A stretch of DNA of 64,000 nt from Pholis gunnellus (taxonomy: Eukaryota; Chordata; Actinopteri; Perciformes; Pholidae): the NCBI GenBank assembly GCA_910591455.2, contig OU342822.1, positions 17,707,154-17,771,153 of the forward strand, in the 5' to 3' direction. Within the stretch, counting starts at the first letter, position 1, and each line of letters opens with the position of its first letter. The notes under the pieces were generated by a model. The model searched no databases. It was not told where the DNA came from and was given only the letters and a program-made list of their open reading frames with translations. The translations under genes were made by a program, and so were the position numbers. Below, piece after piece: positions 60,791-64,000 of this stretch.

Positions 60791-60916
60791 CTTCCATATA
60801 TAATGACATTATTGATGGCTGTCTCAAATTTAATAAATGGAAAAAACTAAATGACTTACAATTGTACTTTGAAGAAACAAATGAGCCACAGGGTTATGTC
60901 CCATTTTACACCTGGA

Positions 60917-60922
60917 TTTATT
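60917..60922 (-). terminator. Candidate plcb4 polyA signal
   Basis: AATAAA on the - strand in the context TGTACCAATAAATCCAGGTG. Its preservation in both duplicate copies supports it as the original 3' end. Confidence 0.55.
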
Positions 60923-63451
60923 GGTACACATACTATAAAACAGTATTAAAGGAGCTGGATAACAACAGTATTTTCATTGCTTTAAGTTCAACAATACAAT
61001 ATAAATACAAAAACACGCACAGAATGGTTTGTTGACAAGCTACAGTTCAAATAGAAAACAAAGAGGAGACACAGTATAAACTGAGGAAATCAAATCGGTG
61101 ACTTGCACTGCAAAAATAATCGGCTTTTTCGACAAACTAGAGAGCCAAAGGTTACATGTAATCACATAACGGAAACATTCAACTAGTGCAAAAAAGCCTC
61201 TAACAAACATAATAATCTTAAACTACACTATATCTAATATATATATTCATTTATATATATATATCTTCATATAAATAACCCCTTAATTTGGCATTTTGTC
61301 ATTCATAAAATAATTTTACCATCCTAACATACACCGAGTGGCACATTTTGAAAGCGATGGAATAAAATTTAAAAGCACTTTTTACTCGTTTATCTCTGCA
61401 CTAGATATGTGGTGAGAGCTTTATACTGTGTTGTGTGGTGCAGTAAGGGCCGACTAAAAAAAAAACAGACAAATAGAACAAAGAGGAAAACCCAGTGGTT
61501 GATAAATGTCTTTCCCCAACATCCCAACAGACCCACTCCACCCCCTGAGCCCTTGTATGACACAAAGTAAATTAGACTACATACATTCCAGTATATACAA
61601 GAACATCCCGTCAACCCTTTTGAGTGTGTTACAGCAGGATAATACAGAAAAACAACGTTTAACAAGGCCAAAAATACCTCGAGGTGCTTTTATCCCAATG
61701 TTTGTGTCTTTTATATCATTATGACTTTTGGTCACTTCATTTGTTAGTGGTGTGCCATGCAATGTGAATGCCTGGCATGAGCATATGTGCACAAATGCTA
61801 TTACCCAAAGGATTACTTCATAATAGTGCTTCACCCCACATTTCTTTCTCTGCAGTGGCTTTTTTTGTCAGCGTCACCGGGGCTGTGCACAATCGTGCTT
61901 CCTTCAGCCATCTCTGTAAGTCAGTGGGAACCGGTTTGGGACACAGACGGATACGGGCCTCGTGTGGAAAGTGCGTGGCGAGCCGTGTCGCGGGCTTTGT
62001 TATTCAGTCTGAGGAAACAATGAGGATTACAAGCTGAGGTTGCTGTCGTGCAGTCAAGAAGCTATTAAGGGAGCACTTCACTTGAACAACGCCCTTAATG
62101 AGCGGGACACCGACTCGACGAGGTGGCTTTGACTTCTTGTCTGCAGAAGTTCTAGTCTGGTGGTGACGTGCTGGTCAATTATCACAATGTATTACAGTGC
62201 TGCCACGAGTGGATTCATTTAGTTTATCCATTTAGTCCATCTTAATTTACTGGTAGATGTCCTTTTATTAGATCATCATACTTTCAATAAGGTTTGGAAC
62301 TACTCATGTCGTTGTCTTGGTTTGTAGTGATCAACAATTTTATCACAAAAAAAAAAATCAACTCCATTTTGTTACTGCTGTAGTATTTTTACTGATACTC
62401 CTCTTGGTCTCTTTGTACACCTTGAACTTTGAGGGAATCATGTTTGTTTTTTTGCATAGTATACATGATTTTGAGGAGTATAAAATGAGTTTTGCAGGTG
62501 TAAACTTGAGAGGATTGAGCACAAAATGACACATCACATGTTACTTTCAAGTAAAGGTTTAGGACTGCTGTTACACAATCTCTTGGGTATTTCCTCCTAA
62601 TTAAAACAATTTCACAGGGCCATAATAAACATCTATCCATCGTGATCCCTTTATAGTTTTCTGACTCAGCAAGATAAGAAGCCTTTTTTATATTTGGCTG
62701 TTACACGAACAACAAAAAAGTCAGTGATACATCTTTGTAGTCACAACTTGCATGTAGGTACAGGTGACACTCGGGGTTTGCCACTCCTTCATACAGTGAT
62801 TTCTTTTTTTTTTTTTTAAATACATTCTTACTGAAATACAGAAAACCTACAGTAGTGCACTGCTACATTTTCCACATTGTTATGATCACATACAAGGTGC
62901 TCAGGACAGGACTGGTGTGTAGCATACAGTGTATTTCACAAAGTGTTTCTTCATCTTTGCTGACATGACATTAAATCTTATATACGTATTCTTCTCCCCT
63001 CTTCCACACTATTTCTGGAGTGTTTAAATCGGGTACAGATTTTTTTTTTTAAAGAAATAAAAAAAAAGAAAGGAAAAATGGAAATCCACCTCCTGTGAAT
63101 GAATGTGTGTGTGTGCGTGTGTGTGTGCCCACCAAAGCTGCAGCTTGTGTTGCCAGAAGGATGCAGAGAACATTGAAGGTGATCTACATCCAGTGGAGGA
63201 GGGGATACATCTGATTCTGTGCTGCTTCTCTCTCTCTCAGTGGTTAAACCGCCTGTCAAACAGTGATAAGCACCAGTGGCTCAGTGGTATACAGTTAGTG
63301 TGTGGGGTAAAGGTGCAGAGGGCTACTGTGTGTGTGTGTGTGTGAGAGAATGACAGAAAAGCACAGAGAGATGTAGGCAGGGTTAATGTCTCTGGGCTGT
63401 AGAGGGCTATCAGCGGTGGAGTGTTTCTGCACCTGCGCGCACGTGTATGTA

Positions 63452-63455
<4 letters not shown>

Positions 63456-63505
<50 letters not shown>

Positions 63506-63508
63506 CGC
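63456..63508. repeat. (TG)n with a CGCG end, beside the plcb4 stop
   Basis: A TG array followed by GCGCGCGCGC, ending 17 bases from the plcb4 stop codon. Confidence 0.95.
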
Positions 63509-63524
63509 TTCTGGTCTCAGTCGC

Positions 63525-63593
63525 TCACACCACCGTGGCAGGTCTGCGGTCCATCTCCTCCTCCAACTTCACCATCTGCTGCATGTCCTTGGC
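63525..63593 (-). CDS. plcb4: Phospholipase C beta 4, terminal coding exon (partial gene)
   Basis: PLC-beta4 is a Gq-activated enzyme that splits PIP2 into IP3 and diacylglycerol at the membrane of neurons and photoreceptors. Only the last coding exon is in the window: 22 codons and TGA (63525-63527), read on the - strand after a pyrimidine-rich acceptor ending GGAAG. The sequence AKDMQQMVKLEEEM followed by DRRPATVV fits the end of the PLCB4 C-terminal coiled coil. Its ATVV end is a class I PDZ ligand. Neighbouring lamp5 and pak5 in the human order support the call. The catalytic exons lie to the right of 64000. The identification rests on 22 residues plus synteny. Confidence 0.8.
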   Translation of the reverse strand, partial: AKDMQQMVKLEEEMDRRPATVV

Positions 63594-64000
63594 CTTCCAG
63601 GAGACAGAAAACACAGTTAGACAAACACACAGCAACTAAATGCAGACGTGTAGCACTTGACGAAGAACCCTATTTTGTCTTTTGTTACCAGATGTGCAAG
63701 TTTGATCTTCAGTTACGGTGCATGGATTTGCATTCATATAGTGCCTTTTTTTTAAAATCAGTTTGTCAGTAAGAGATTATTTAGATTACGCTTTTCCTTG
63801 CAGGTAATATAAACCCCATTGTTAGTCGGCAGTGTCACGTAATTGTTTCCACAAAATGTCTGCAGTGGGACTCTGTCACATACTATGAAAGCAAATGATT
63901 ATGAGCTGGAGTGAAAGCACAGTGGGGCAGGTTGTGAGCTGGCTGGTTTTTGCTTCTAGCTGGTGAGTCATGGTGATAAATGACTCAAGCTGCTCGTTGG
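63594..64000 (-). other. plcb4: plcb4 last intron (partial)
   Basis: Non-coding sequence upstream of the terminal exon on the - strand. Bases 63855-64000 are duplicated at 60083-60262. Confidence 0.6.

Larger units (their letters stand above)
60915..63524 (-). other. plcb4: Probable plcb4 3' UTR
   Basis: About 2.6 kb from the stop codon to the AATAAA at 60917-60922 (plus-strand TTTATT). It is AT-rich, with a TA run near 61235-61265 and a (CA)n array (transcript sense) close to the stop at 63456-63508. Open frames inside are short and meaningless. Confidence 0.6.
60822..64000 (-). repeat. Copy B of the plcb4 3'-end duplication (functional copy)
   Basis: It carries the intact terminal exon, the full-length 3' UTR and the start of the last intron, and continues past the window edge. 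It matches copy A (58930-60262) in the three blocks listed there. Confidence 0.85.

Noticed and set aside
1..64000. tRNA, rRNA, microRNA or CRISPR features
   Set aside because: I scanned for cloverleaf-like boxes and regular spacer arrays and saw none. Short hairpins found are explained by inverted-repeat elements.

Overview
The window is nuclear DNA of a ray-finned fish, probably a percomorph teleost. Genes are split by GT...AG introns. Long (CA)n/(TG)n microsatellites are very dense. Many non-coding stretches match dispersed repeats familiar from percomorph genomes. Nothing looks bacterial, viral or organellar.

Four protein genes are recognisable. On the + strand, pak5 (formerly pak7; group II p21-activated kinase) has ten coding exons from 12725 to 44305. 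I could assemble all of them, giving a 742-residue product. Its first coding intron is 19.7 kb. On the - strand and convergent with it are lamp5 (BAD-LAMP; six exons, 55335 to 50397, 277 residues), a single-exon ankyrin-repeat gene of the ANKRD63 type (58333 to 56870, 487 residues), and the last coding exon and 3' UTR of plcb4 (from 63593 downward). The rest of plcb4 lies beyond the right edge.

Layout: 1-240 is the decayed tail of a LINE reverse-transcriptase protein. 241-12724 has no recognised gene, but holds a MITE with about 46-bp inverted ends and a second dispersed repeat abutting it. 12725-46019 is pak5 with its probable 3' UTR. 46020-49387 is intergenic. 49388-55335 is lamp5. 56870-58490 is the ankrd63-like gene with its apparent promoter. 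58930-64000 is a direct duplication of the plcb4 3' end, one copy intact and one broken.

The order pak5 > < lamp5 < ankrd63-like < plcb4 resembles a merger of two human regions: PLCB4-LAMP5-PAK5 on 20p12 and PLCB2-ANKRD63-PAK6 on 15q15. The window may therefore keep an ancestral vertebrate block that mammals split by reciprocal gene loss. All four families are prominent in neurons. A near-perfect RE1/REST motif inside lamp5 exon 2, and an X-box followed by a TATA box in front of the ankrd63-like gene, fit neuronal regulation. That is inference from sequence only.
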